The translations under genes were made by a program, and so were the position numbers. Under the pieces are notes generated by a model that saw only the letters and a list, made by a program, of their open reading frames with translations, searched no databases and was not told the origin of the DNA. This document shows positions 1 through 7,872 of a DNA stretch of 11,074 bases, one piece after another. Each line of letters starts with the position of its first letter. Position 1 is the stretch's first letter. Origin of the DNA: an uncultured Pseudomonadota bacterium. Lineage in GTDB: Bacteria > Lernaellota > Lernaellaia > Lernaellales > Lernaellaceae. The stretch spans positions 1 to 11,074 of the forward strand of contig CALBTQ010000437.1 of the NCBI GenBank assembly GCA_937967875.1. The letters are read 5' to 3'.

Positions 1-45
1 CCACCGAGATCTACACTCTTTCCCTACACGACGCTCTTCCGATCT
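1..45 (+). other. Illumina sequencing adapter (contamination)
   Basis: Bases 1-45 match, base for base as I recall it, the 3' part of the Illumina universal/P5 TruSeq adapter and end in the well-known CGCTCTTCCGATCT. This is not genomic sequence. Biological sequence begins at about base 46, where the downstream receiver reading frame starts. On the minus strand the adapter translates to the familiar artefact peptide GRASCRERV, which inflates a spurious reverse ORF (11-343). The adapter marks the true left end of the contig. Confidence 0.98.
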
Positions 46-46
46 T

Positions 47-370
47 GCCGAAATTCTGCAGAAATACATTCATCATTACTCCTCGGACATTCATATCGAA
101 TGGAGTTGGAACGGATACGAAGCCCTGGTTCGCATACAGGAAGTGCGTCCGCAAATTATATTCCTCGATTATATGATGCCCAAATTCGACGGCCTGGAAT
201 TTCTTAAAAGCATCAAAGAACTCAACACGATTCGCGACACGAAAATTGCGATCATCTCGGCTTACGTCGACAAATACAACGAAGACAAATTCATTTCGCT
301 CGGCGCCGATTTCGTGCTGCCCAAACCGATTAAATTCGATCAAATTGCAGGGATTTTGGAAAATTTTTAA
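47..370 (+). CDS. Response regulator receiver domain, partial (N-terminus missing)
   Basis: This is the C-terminal ~107 residues of a CheY-like receiver, which accepts phosphate from a histidine kinase on a conserved Asp. The frame is open from base 47 to the TAA at 368-370. Counting from base 47, visible landmarks are the phospho-acceptor Asp41 in FLDYMMP, the switch Ser71 in IAIISAY, and Lys93 in FVLPKP with Phe89 before it. A normal receiver has ~120 residues, so roughly 12-20 residues are missing, including the acidic pair of strand beta1. The GTG at 143 is internal and is not the start. The protein ends straight after the receiver fold. It is therefore either a single-domain CheY/Spo0F-type regulator or the receiver end of a larger protein cut off at the contig edge. 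The neighbouring kinase converges on it with 6 bp between stop codons and has no receiver of its own, which makes it the obvious candidate partner (inference). Confidence 0.93.
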   Translation, partial: AEILQKYIHHYSSDIHIEWSWNGYEALVRIQEVRPQIIFLDYMMPKFDGLEFLKSIKELNTIRDTKIAIISAYVDKYNEDKFISLGADFVLPKPIKFDQIAGILENF

Positions 371-376
371 CGAGAG

Positions 377-3300
377 TCAATGGTCGGTCGCAATACGCAA
401 GCGGCAAGTGAAGTGAAACACGCTGCCGGTGTTGACTTCGCTATCCACCCAGATTTCTCCACCCAACAGGTGCACCAACTCCTGGGAGATCGTCAGCCCC
501 AAACCGGTGCCGCGGTACTCGCGGGTGGACGATCCATCAACCTGATAGAACGATTGGAAGATCTTGCCGAATTGATCCGCTTCGATGCCGATGCCGGTGT
601 CGCTGACCTGAAAATGCAACGTTATTTTGCCTTCATTTTCTGCTTCGTTTTCCACGTTCAACTTCAACGAACCCTGGTTGGTGAATTTGATGGCGTTATC
701 CAGCAGGTTGTTGAGCACCTGTTCGAGAATCATCGAATCGCCGATGACCAACCGCGGCACCTCCGGTTGGATATCGAGGTTAAACTCAAGAAATTTCGCC
801 CGCGCCTGCGGAATGAACTTCTGCTGCACGCCCTCCAGAAATTCGATCAAATCGAAGTCTTGTTGCGAAACGTTCATCTTGCCGGATTCGATTTTCGACA
901 GATCCAGCACGGTGTTGATCATCTCCAGCAGGTTCTCGCCGCTGCGACGAACGATCATCAAATACTTACCACGCTCCTCGGCAGGCATCTTGGGATCCAT
1001 CAGCACCAGCGAGGTCAAGCCGATGATGTGGTTCAACGGAGTGCGGATTTCATGACTCATGTTGGCCAGGAAGCGCGTTTTTAGCAGTTCGGCTTCCTGC
1101 GTGCGGCGCAGGGCTTTGCGCAGTTCGTCCTGTTGCTCCTTCAGTGAGGTGATGTCATAGGCGAACACGGTCAACTTTTGCACCTGACCGTAGATATTTT
1201 TCACCGGATAGGTGGCGATTTCGAACCACTGTTTGCCGTTGGTTTCCTCGTGACGCTCCGGCTGTCCGCTGCGGATCACTTGTTCGTTGTTCGCCCTACG
1301 GGCTGTCGCCGTCGGCGTGGTGAACAATGAATAGGCATCCACGCCGATCAACTCTTCGGCCGGCCGTCGGAAATAGGTCGCGGCCGCATCGTTGAGGGCA
1401 TTGATAATGCCGTCGGTGTCGACCATCACGGCGATCGCCTCAGTGGCGTTGATCAATGAGCGGGCGGTTTCCTCGCTGTTGCGCAACGCCTCTTCCTTGC
1501 GCTTGTGTTCCAACGCGTTGGCGATGATGACGCCGATCGTTTGCACCAGCGCGAACAGATCCTCCGACCACATTCGTTCGGAGAAATAGGTGTCGAAACC
1601 CAGCAAGCCGATCAGTTCGTTGCCGTATAGAACAGGCGTGGCCAGCACGGATTTGCGCTGGAAAGCCTCAAACAACTTGCGTTCGCCGACGGCATCCTCC
1701 GGCAGATTCGCCACGCTGGAAATGTTGATCAATTGGCGGTTGAACAACTGATCCAACGTCCAACCGTGCTCCGTCGTGCTGTAACCGCGCATGGCCTCGG
1801 CGAGCGACGGCACGCCGGTCGCGCACCACTCGTTGATCGTCAGAACCTGTTTCGCATCGGGCGACAATTCGAACATGAAACAATGGTCGACGCGCAACAG
1901 GCGACCGATTTGCTTAAGCGCCTCGGTAATGCCGTGGTTGATCTCGTGCGGCTCGAAATTGATGAAATTGGTGGAGATCGAGGTCAGCAGTTTGAGCATC
2001 TCCAACCGATTCTGCAGTTCCTCTTTATCGCGGATGCGTTCGGTAATATCGCGCGAAACGCCGCTCAATGTGCGCACGCGCCCTTCGGAATCCTTAAGCA
2101 CCGTGCCGTAAATTTCGAGCCATACCTGCCCGCCGTTTTTCGCGTGATGCAACGCCTCGACGACCACGTGCGGATCCTGGGGGTAGCGTTCGAGCATTTC
2201 CTGAAACGCCTGCCCGACGGTAACCGCATGCTTTTCTTCCATCAGCTCGAAGATGGTTTTACCGATCATTTCGTCGGGTCGATAGCCCAATGTGCGCTCG
2301 ACCGCACTGGACACAAAACTGTAGCGCATGGACTCTAAGTCAAAAGTCCAAATAACATCCAGCGAGTTTTCCGTCACCTGCCGATACCGTTCCTCGCTTT
2401 CCCGCAGAAGCTTCTCCGCCTGCTTGCGTTCGGAGATATCGCGGGTAACTCCCAACACGCCCACCGGAATGAAATCGGTATCGCGCAGGAACGTCACGGT
2501 CACTTCGGTCCAAAACTTCTCGCCGGCGGCGTTGTATTGCTGCACTTCCAAGGTGCGCGAGCGATAGGGATCCGCCTTGCCGCGATGTTCGATTTGCATC
2601 TCTTCGTTGTAAACGCGCCAGATATGATCGAGAGTCTCCTTCGGTACGCCCTCGGCAATCCCCCCCCGCATCATCTGTTCGGTGGAAATGCCGAAAATGG
2701 TCTTCACCGACGGGCTGATGTAGGAATATTGAAGATTCATATCGGTGGTCCAGATCACGTCGCTGACGTTTTCGGCGATCAACCGGTAGCGCTTTTCGCT
2801 CTCGCGTAGCGCTTCTTCAGTGCGTTTGCGGGCGGTGATGTCGCGGAATACAACCAGAATGGCCGGTTTTCCCTGATAGGAAAGCATGCTGGCGTTGAGT
2901 TCGATGTTGCGCTTGCTGCCGTTTTTGTGCACGAAGACGGTTTCGAAAATTCCCAGTTCGCGCTCGCCTTTCAGATAACGGCCATACAGACCCAGCATGC
3001 GCTCGATTTCACTGGGGTGGATGTACTGCATGAAATCGGTATCGAACATCTCCTCGATGTCATAGCCGAGCATTTCCGCCAATTGCGGATTGGTGTACTT
3101 GAGCATTTCATCCTGGATGATACAGATGCAGTCGCTGGCCGTCTCAACCAACGTACGATATTTCTCTTCCGACTCGCGTAGGCGTTCTTCGGCTTCCTTG
3201 CGCTCGGTGATGTCGCGCGCCAACGCCTGGTAACCGATGACTTTATTCTGCGCGAACGTCAACTGAACGTTCTGCCCGATCCACATTTGATCGCCTTGCT

Positions 3301-5173
3301 CGTTTTGCACCGGCAGTTCGAGATACGTGGAGGGGCGTTGCTGAACGTATTGCTGCGTGTAAAACTGGCGCGCCATTTCGCGATAATCGGGGCGAATGAA
3401 ATCAAGGTAGCTGCGTCCTATCAGCTTATCGTTGGGAATGCCGATCAGGTTTTCCGTCACGGGATTCACATATTGGAGTCGCCCCGCCGCATCGGTTTCG
3501 TAAATGATGTCGTGGCTGGATTCGACCAGGCGGCGATATCGTTCTTGCGTTTCGCGCAGCGCCTCTTCCGCCTTTTGCCGCTCGGTGACATTGATGAACA
3601 GGCCCAGCACGCCGATGCTGACGCCCTCCACCCGCGCCGGGGCCACGACGGTAAATAATGTTATTTTGTCGCCTTCAAATTCAAATTGATTTTCCTGCTG
3701 AACGACTTCGCCAGCTGTCGCTCGGGCGACGATGAGTTCGACGAAATTGCGCATCTTTTCGGGCAGGCGCTTCAGGTCCTCGATTCCCTTGCCGATCATG
3801 TCGCCCCAGAAGCGCTGACTCACCGCGTTTTGCATAATGAAATGCCCGGCGGTGTCCATCGCCCAGAATTCAAAGGGCAGATTGTCGACCAGCGTCCGCA
3901 GCAATACTTCACGCTCCTGCAACGCCCGTTCCATGCGTATACGATCGGAGATGTCGCGGAAAATTCCCAGCGATCCGCTGAATTGCCCCTGTGCGTCGAA
4001 GCGGGGCGTGGCCGTCACGATGATCTGGCGGCGCAGTTGATCCGGGCGAACGATTTCCAATTCGTAGGTGCTCATTTCGCCGCGGGTGCGGATATTGTTC
4101 TGCTCGGAAATGATGCTCCAATTCGCTTCATCAACAAAATCGCGCAAATCGTGTTCGAGCATCTCATCGGCCGGCAAACCGAAAATTTCGCCGGCGGCAT
4201 TGTTGGCGAACAGGAACGAATCGTCCTCGCTGACGATGACGATGCCCTCACCCGTGTTCTCGACCAGATTGCGATACTGCGCTTCGCTTTGTTTGAGTTT
4301 CTCGGTGACCATCAGTCGTGCGATGCCGACGCCCGCCTGGGTGCCGATGGCGGTCAGCACTTTGCGTTCGTGTTCGCTGAACGAACGCGCGGAGGAGTTG
4401 AACACGCCCATTACGCCGATCATCTGGTTGCCGGAAATCATCGGAATCAACGCGCCGGCCTGTACCGGACATTGTTCCTGCAACGCCTGCCACTCATCCT
4501 GGTGCATGTCGGAAAACAGCGTCGGCGCGCCGCGCTCGATCATCAACTGATTCACCGCTTCGTTGGCTTGCCGGCAATTTTTATGGTCGCCGCCCACCGT
4601 TGCTTTGATTTCGAATCGCTGACGGTTTTCATCGTACAGGCTGATCATACCCATTTCGAACTGCATTTCCTGCAGCACTAGCATCAGCAGATCGTGAAAA
4701 ATTTCGTCCAGGTTCTCCTTCTGCGTGGTGATGGCGATGGCGCGGTTGATGACATCCAATTCCAGATGCCGCGCCGTCAAACGATCGAGACTTTTGTACT
4801 GGAAAGACAAATCGCGCACGGTGGCCAATACCGTCTTGCGTCGCTCGAACGTGGATAACGACAACTTCAGGCGACAGGCAAACGACGAACCGTCGGCGCG
4901 TCGGCTGATGACCTCCAGCGTACTGTGCGGAATATCCTTTTGCGCATCGGCCCGTGAAAAATGTTCGATTTCCTGCGAAATGGAATGATGGAATTTGGTG
5001 GGAAACAGATCGAGAAAGCCTGAGCCGTCGCCGTCCAAAATGTGACGCCCGAACATGCGCTGGGCCGCCAGATTGCCGAATAGAATCCGCCCCGATCCAT
5101 CCACAAAAAGGATGGACTCCTCCAAATGGTTCAGGATTTGTTTTACCGGCGATCGGCTGCTCACCTTTCCCAT
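377..5173 (-). CDS. Multi-PAS/GAF soluble sensor histidine kinase (1598 aa)
   Basis: A very large sensor kinase of a two-component system. Order by residue, boundaries approximate: PAS1 10-125, GAF1 155-290, PAS2 297-410, PAS3 421-533, PAS4 542-657, PAS5 669-785, PAS6 792-915, PAS7 926-1045, GAF2 1060-1222, PAS8 1231-1345, HisKA 1365-1430, HATPase 1470-1595. Most PAS units end in the typical DITERK/DISERK PAC signature, followed by a charged linker such as AEERLRESEEKYR. The phospho-accepting His is H1374 in NMSHEIRTPL. The ATP-binding boxes are all intact: N1493 in LLDNAIKF, D1525 in DTGIGI, FQSFYQ, and GTGLGL at 1555-1560. I see no signal peptide, membrane helix or receiver domain, so it should be a cytoplasmic kinase sensing internal or diffusible signals and passing phosphate to a separate regulator. 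The ATG at 5173 is secure because an in-frame TGA (5186-5188) lies five codons upstream; the Shine-Dalgarno is weak (GAGG). It converges on the receiver gene and diverges from the GGR-like gene. The ligands cannot be told from sequence. Confidence 0.96.
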   Translation of the reverse strand: MGKVSSRSPVKQILNHLEESILFVDGSGRILFGNLAAQRMFGRHILDGDGSGFLDLFPTKFHHSISQEIEHFSRADAQKDIPHSTLEVISRRADGSSFACRLKLSLSTFERRKTVLATVRDLSFQYKSLDRLTARHLELDVINRAIAITTQKENLDEIFHDLLMLVLQEMQFEMGMISLYDENRQRFEIKATVGGDHKNCRQANEAVNQLMIERGAPTLFSDMHQDEWQALQEQCPVQAGALIPMISGNQMIGVMGVFNSSARSFSEHERKVLTAIGTQAGVGIARLMVTEKLKQSEAQYRNLVENTGEGIVIVSEDDSFLFANNAAGEIFGLPADEMLEHDLRDFVDEANWSIISEQNNIRTRGEMSTYELEIVRPDQLRRQIIVTATPRFDAQGQFSGSLGIFRDISDRIRMERALQEREVLLRTLVDNLPFEFWAMDTAGHFIMQNAVSQRFWGDMIGKGIEDLKRLPEKMRNFVELIVARATAGEVVQQENQFEFEGDKITLFTVVAPARVEGVSIGVLGLFINVTERQKAEEALRETQERYRRLVESSHDIIYETDAAGRLQYVNPVTENLIGIPNDKLIGRSYLDFIRPDYREMARQFYTQQYVQQRPSTYLELPVQNEQGDQMWIGQNVQLTFAQNKVIGYQALARDITERKEAEERLRESEEKYRTLVETASDCICIIQDEMLKYTNPQLAEMLGYDIEEMFDTDFMQYIHPSEIERMLGLYGRYLKGERELGIFETVFVHKNGSKRNIELNASMLSYQGKPAILVVFRDITARKRTEEALRESEKRYRLIAENVSDVIWTTDMNLQYSYISPSVKTIFGISTEQMMRGGIAEGVPKETLDHIWRVYNEEMQIEHRGKADPYRSRTLEVQQYNAAGEKFWTEVTVTFLRDTDFIPVGVLGVTRDISERKQAEKLLRESEERYRQVTENSLDVIWTFDLESMRYSFVSSAVERTLGYRPDEMIGKTIFELMEEKHAVTVGQAFQEMLERYPQDPHVVVEALHHAKNGGQVWLEIYGTVLKDSEGRVRTLSGVSRDITERIRDKEELQNRLEMLKLLTSISTNFINFEPHEINHGITEALKQIGRLLRVDHCFMFELSPDAKQVLTINEWCATGVPSLAEAMRGYSTTEHGWTLDQLFNRQLINISSVANLPEDAVGERKLFEAFQRKSVLATPVLYGNELIGLLGFDTYFSERMWSEDLFALVQTIGVIIANALEHKRKEEALRNSEETARSLINATEAIAVMVDTDGIINALNDAAATYFRRPAEELIGVDAYSLFTTPTATARRANNEQVIRSGQPERHEETNGKQWFEIATYPVKNIYGQVQKLTVFAYDITSLKEQQDELRKALRRTQEAELLKTRFLANMSHEIRTPLNHIIGLTSLVLMDPKMPAEERGKYLMIVRRSGENLLEMINTVLDLSKIESGKMNVSQQDFDLIEFLEGVQQKFIPQARAKFLEFNLDIQPEVPRLVIGDSMILEQVLNNLLDNAIKFTNQGSLKLNVENEAENEGKITLHFQVSDTGIGIEADQFGKIFQSFYQVDGSSTREYRGTGLGLTISQELVHLLGGEIWVDSEVNTGSVFHFTCRLRIATDH

Positions 5174-5435
5174 AAAATGGCGCCCTCACCCGTTCATCGG
5201 TCCTGTCTCTTCTGCGTCGCCCGGGCAACGGAATTGAAACCCAATCGGCAAGAAATGGACCGCCTGAAATCATCAATTATCATTTGACAGTAGAGTAGAA
5301 TATGTTTGCGTATTTGGAAAGAGATAATTACATCGGATTTCTGTTCCTTGTACCGGCTCCCATTTGCCGATGGGACAAACCTCTGTTACTAATAGCGCAC
5401 AAACACCTTGCGAACCAACGGCGGAGAGACTCCCG
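5174..5435. promoter_or_regulatory. Divergent intergenic region, AT-rich centre
   Basis: These 262 bp separate the divergent kinase and GGR-like genes and must carry both promoters unless transcription enters from elsewhere. The stretch from about 5265 to 5335 is clearly AT-rich compared with the coding DNA. A perfect TTGACA hexamer lies at 5284-5289 on the plus strand, but no good -10 hexamer follows at 16-18 bp. TAGAAT (5296-5301) and GATAAT (5323-5328) are present at the wrong spacing. I therefore place no exact promoter. No obvious operator palindrome or riboswitch was seen. Confidence 0.4.
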
Positions 5436-6713
5436 ATGCAAACGACAAACGCGGATGTGATTCTGGTCGGTTGCGGACCGATCGGCTCCTACCTGGGATG
5501 GAAACTGGCGCAGGCCGGCCTGCATGTCATCGGCCTGGAAAAAGCGGAAGAAGGGCAATCGCTGTCTTCCATCGGACTGTTTCATTTCGAAGATGTCGCC
5601 TTCGATCATCTCGACATTCCCCGCCCCGCGCCGGAAAAAATCTTCCACCGCTATCCGGGCATGACCATCCATGCGCCGGATCCTGCGCTTTATCTGGAAG
5701 TGACGGGCGTGGAAACGTGCGTGATGGACCTGCACACCTACATCAGCGATATGCACGCTCTGGCGCAAAGCGCGGGCGTGACGATCAAACGCGGCGTAAA
5801 AGTCGAGTCGATCATGCGCGAAGGCGGACGCGTGGTCGGCGTGATCGCCAAACAAAACGAGGAGACGAGCGAGTATCGCGCCCCGGTGATCGTCGACGCC
5901 AGCGGCCTGGCGCGCATGGTGCGGCGGCATATTCCGGCAATGGCGTTCCCCGGCGATCAGAACTTCTTCTCCGTCTATCTGGAATATTGGGACAACAGCG
6001 CGCACCAACGCCATTTGGGCATTCACTCCTACGCCGGGCTGAACGGCTGGACGGCCGGTTACGAAGGAAGCTGGGGCATCGGCATCGGCCAGCCCGCTTC
6101 CCTGGAAGCCACCAAGCGCATGCACGCCGATTTCGCCGCCAAATACTATCCCGGCGACAAGACGGTGCTGGAGACGATCGCCGGCGTGGTGCCCTACGCC
6201 TACTCGCCGCCGACCTTCGTCGACGAGGGCGTGGTCGTGCTCGGCGACGCGGGGGCCACCAACAAGCCCTTTAACGGTGAAGGCATCCCCAGCGGGTCGG
6301 CGCTGGCGAAAATCGCCGCCGAGATCATTCCCGCCGCCGTCAAAGCGGGCGGCACGCGCGAATCGCTGTGGGAAATCAACCGCCGCTACAACGCCGATCA
6401 GGGCGCTAAATTTGCTTTCCTGCATGCGATGGGCGAAACGCTGCTGTCGCTGACATTGGACGATCTGACCTGGACCTATCGCATCGGCATGGTCGCGGCC
6501 GAGGATCTGCGACAGACGTTCCTGGACTACGAAGTGCGTAAAAAGCCGGCCGAGTTGCTGGCCATGGCGGGGAAGTTGATGCGCCGGCCCGGTCTGGCGT
6601 ATCGCTACGGTCGCGCCATCGCCAAGGCGAGCCGCGTGTCCGCGCTGGTCAAACACTACCCGACGCCGGACGATTTCCCGCGCTGGCGTCAGCGTTTTTT
6701 GCGGACGATTTAA
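5436..6713 (+). CDS. Geranylgeranyl-reductase-like FAD-dependent oxidoreductase
   Basis: A 425-residue flavoprotein of the geranylgeranyl reductase/FixC group within the p-hydroxybenzoate-hydroxylase fold. Members saturate isoprenoid double bonds in lipids, chlorophyll side chains or quinones, or pass electrons to quinone. An N-terminal Rossmann motif for FAD is seen at residues 7-18 (DVILVGCGPIGS). DASG is at 154-157. The second FAD motif is at 270-284 (GDAGATNKPFNGEGI), typical of this family. I chose the ATG at 5436 because it sits just before the Rossmann strand and has GGAG 9 bases upstream (5423-5426). A TTG at 5364 would add 24 residues with no family-like content. The archaeal reductase substrate motif (Y/F)xWxFP-x7-8-GxG is only partly kept: W205 and G216/G218 are present, but the aromatic and the FP pair are not. 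The CG motif common near residue 45 is also replaced (SSIG). The true substrate is thus uncertain. It is the first gene of a two-gene operon with the DUF362-ferredoxin gene, a plausible electron donor. No membrane helix is obvious. Confidence 0.87.
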   Translation: MQTTNADVILVGCGPIGSYLGWKLAQAGLHVIGLEKAEEGQSLSSIGLFHFEDVAFDHLDIPRPAPEKIFHRYPGMTIHAPDPALYLEVTGVETCVMDLHTYISDMHALAQSAGVTIKRGVKVESIMREGGRVVGVIAKQNEETSEYRAPVIVDASGLARMVRRHIPAMAFPGDQNFFSVYLEYWDNSAHQRHLGIHSYAGLNGWTAGYEGSWGIGIGQPASLEATKRMHADFAAKYYPGDKTVLETIAGVVPYAYSPPTFVDEGVVVLGDAGATNKPFNGEGIPSGSALAKIAAEIIPAAVKAGGTRESLWEINRRYNADQGAKFAFLHAMGETLLSLTLDDLTWTYRIGMVAAEDLRQTFLDYEVRKKPAELLAMAGKLMRRPGLAYRYGRAIAKASRVSALVKHYPTPDDFPRWRQRFLRTI

Positions 6714-6718
6714 AGGAG
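6713..6718 (+). promoter_or_regulatory. Shine-Dalgarno for the DUF362 gene, overlapping the upstream stop
   Basis: AAGGAG lies 7 bases before the GTG at 6726 and shares its first A with the TAA stop of the GGR-like gene. This site fixes the GTG as the start. It also suggests translational coupling, with ribosomes ending the first gene able to load directly onto the second, so the two proteins may be made in similar amounts. Confidence 0.85.
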
Positions 6719-6725
6719 TCGCATC

Positions 6726-7865
6726 GTGTCGCAAGTCGCGTTGGTAAGCTGTGACAATTACGACCTGGCCCGGGTGATGGTCGCGCTGCGCCAATCGCTG
6801 GACCTGTTGGGCGGCCTGGCCGGCATTATCAGACCCGGCGAGCGTGTGCTGATCAAAGTCAGCATGTTGCGCGCGGCGAAGCCGGCCGAAGCGGTTACCA
6901 CACATCCGATGGTGGCGGTGGGATTGGCGTTGCTGGTGCGCGAAATCGGCGCGACGCCGGTGATCGGCGATTCCTGCGGCGGGGCCGATTACGGCCTGTC
7001 GGAACCGGCGTTGATCGAAACCGGCATCAAGCCGCTGGCCGACGCGCACGGCATCGAAACCGTGCTGTTCGAAACGGCCGGTTCGGTGAAAACACCCGTC
7101 GTGAACGGCAAGTTTTTACAAGAAATTCCCGTCTCCAAAGCGGTGCTCGCCGCCGACGCGATCATCAGCGTGCCCAAGTTGAAAACACACATCGAAACGT
7201 TGATGACCGGCGCGGTGAAAAACATGCTCGGCTGCCTGCCCGGCGCGGGCAAGCTGATCATCCACCGCACCGCGCCCAGCCCGTACGACCTCGGGCAGGC
7301 GTTGCTGGATATTTACGACACCGTGCGCCCGCGCTTGTGCGTGATGGACGGCATCGTCGCGATGAGCGGCAACGGCCCTTCGCGCGGCGTGCCGCACAAG
7401 GTGGGCGTGGTGCTCGCCTCAACCGACGGCGTCGCGCTCGATCACGTCGCCGCACGATTGATCGGCTATCAGCCGCGGTTGATTCCCACCATCGCCGGCG
7501 CGAAAAACCGCGGGCTGGGCGAAACCGACGAGGCGGCGATCGAGATTCTCGGCAGCAAGCTGGCCGATTTGAAACCGGTCGATTTCGCGCTGTGCTCGAA
7601 CGCCATGATGCGCGCGATGCCCAAATTCCTGTTGCGCATTTTGAACCGCTGGTTCTTCACCGTGCGGCCGGAATGGAACGACGCCGGTTGCATCCGCTGC
7701 GGTTTGTGTGAACGTTCGTGCCCGGTAGAGGCGATCGTCATCGGCAACGACAAGCTGACCATCGACCGGAAAAAATGCATCGACTTTTTCTGCTGCTTCG
7801 AGCTGTGCCCCGAAAAAGGCATCAAGGTCAGAAAATCGTTGTTGGCGAAAATTTTGTCGGGATAA
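6726..7865 (+). CDS. DUF362 protein with C-terminal two-cluster ferredoxin domain
   Basis: A 379-residue protein. The N-terminal ~300 residues form a DUF362 domain: the early GERVLIKVSML segment, the THPMVAVGLALLVRE stretch, the IISVPKLKTHIETLMTGAVK core near residues 150-170, and VMDGIVAMSGNGP near 208-220. The C-terminus is a ferredoxin-like module. The first motif is complete, CxxCxxCxxxCP with C322, C325, C328 and C332, and should bind a 4Fe-4S cluster. The second is C351, C356, C357, C361-P, where the usual second cysteine (position 354) is Phe, so its cluster may be altered or use C356. DUF362 proteins are common in anaerobes and their reaction is not established. The Fe-S module points to electron transfer. 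Coupling to the upstream flavoprotein suggests it delivers electrons to it (inference). It starts with GTG, confirmed by the AAGGAG site, and its 3' end converges on the DegT gene with 9 bp between them. Confidence 0.9.
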   Translation: MSQVALVSCDNYDLARVMVALRQSLDLLGGLAGIIRPGERVLIKVSMLRAAKPAEAVTTHPMVAVGLALLVREIGATPVIGDSCGGADYGLSEPALIETGIKPLADAHGIETVLFETAGSVKTPVVNGKFLQEIPVSKAVLAADAIISVPKLKTHIETLMTGAVKNMLGCLPGAGKLIIHRTAPSPYDLGQALLDIYDTVRPRLCVMDGIVAMSGNGPSRGVPHKVGVVLASTDGVALDHVAARLIGYQPRLIPTIAGAKNRGLGETDEAAIEILGSKLADLKPVDFALCSNAMMRAMPKFLLRILNRWFFTVRPEWNDAGCIRCGLCERSCPVEAIVIGNDKLTIDRKKCIDFFCCFELCPEKGIKVRKSLLAKILSG

Positions 7866-7872
7866 GCGAGAC

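Noticed and set aside
11..343. Minus-strand ORF of 110 residues at the left end
   Set aside because: Its N-terminal part is antisense to the receiver domain and its C-terminal part (GRASCRERV) is translated adapter.
143..370. GTG at 143 as the response regulator start
   Set aside because: The receiver fold clearly continues upstream in the same frame to base 47. Starting at 143 would remove the first third of the domain.
3686..4681. Long plus-strand ORF (331 residues) inside the kinase, and several shorter ones
   Set aside because: They are antisense to clear PAS/GAF domains and have a His/Asp/Arg-rich composition typical of shadow frames in GC-rich genes, with no recognisable motif.
1126..5147. 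Regularly spaced repeated words in the kinase gene as a CRISPR-like or DNA repeat array
   Set aside because: They recur about every 350-390 bp and encode the PAS/PAC boundary motifs, so they come from protein domain duplication.
5284..5328. Sigma-70 promoter built on TTGACA at 5284
   Set aside because: No acceptable -10 hexamer lies 16-18 bp downstream; the TAGAAT and GATAAT candidates are at the wrong distance.
5364..5435. TTG at 5364 as start of the GGR-like gene
   Set aside because: It adds 24 residues without family similarity and has no good ribosome site, whereas the ATG at 5436 has GGAG upstream and directly precedes the Rossmann fold.
5328..7049. 573-residue minus-strand ORF
   Set aside because: It is antisense to the GGR-like gene and the start of the DUF362 gene. 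It has shadow-like composition, and the opposite strand has clear family motifs and ribosome sites.
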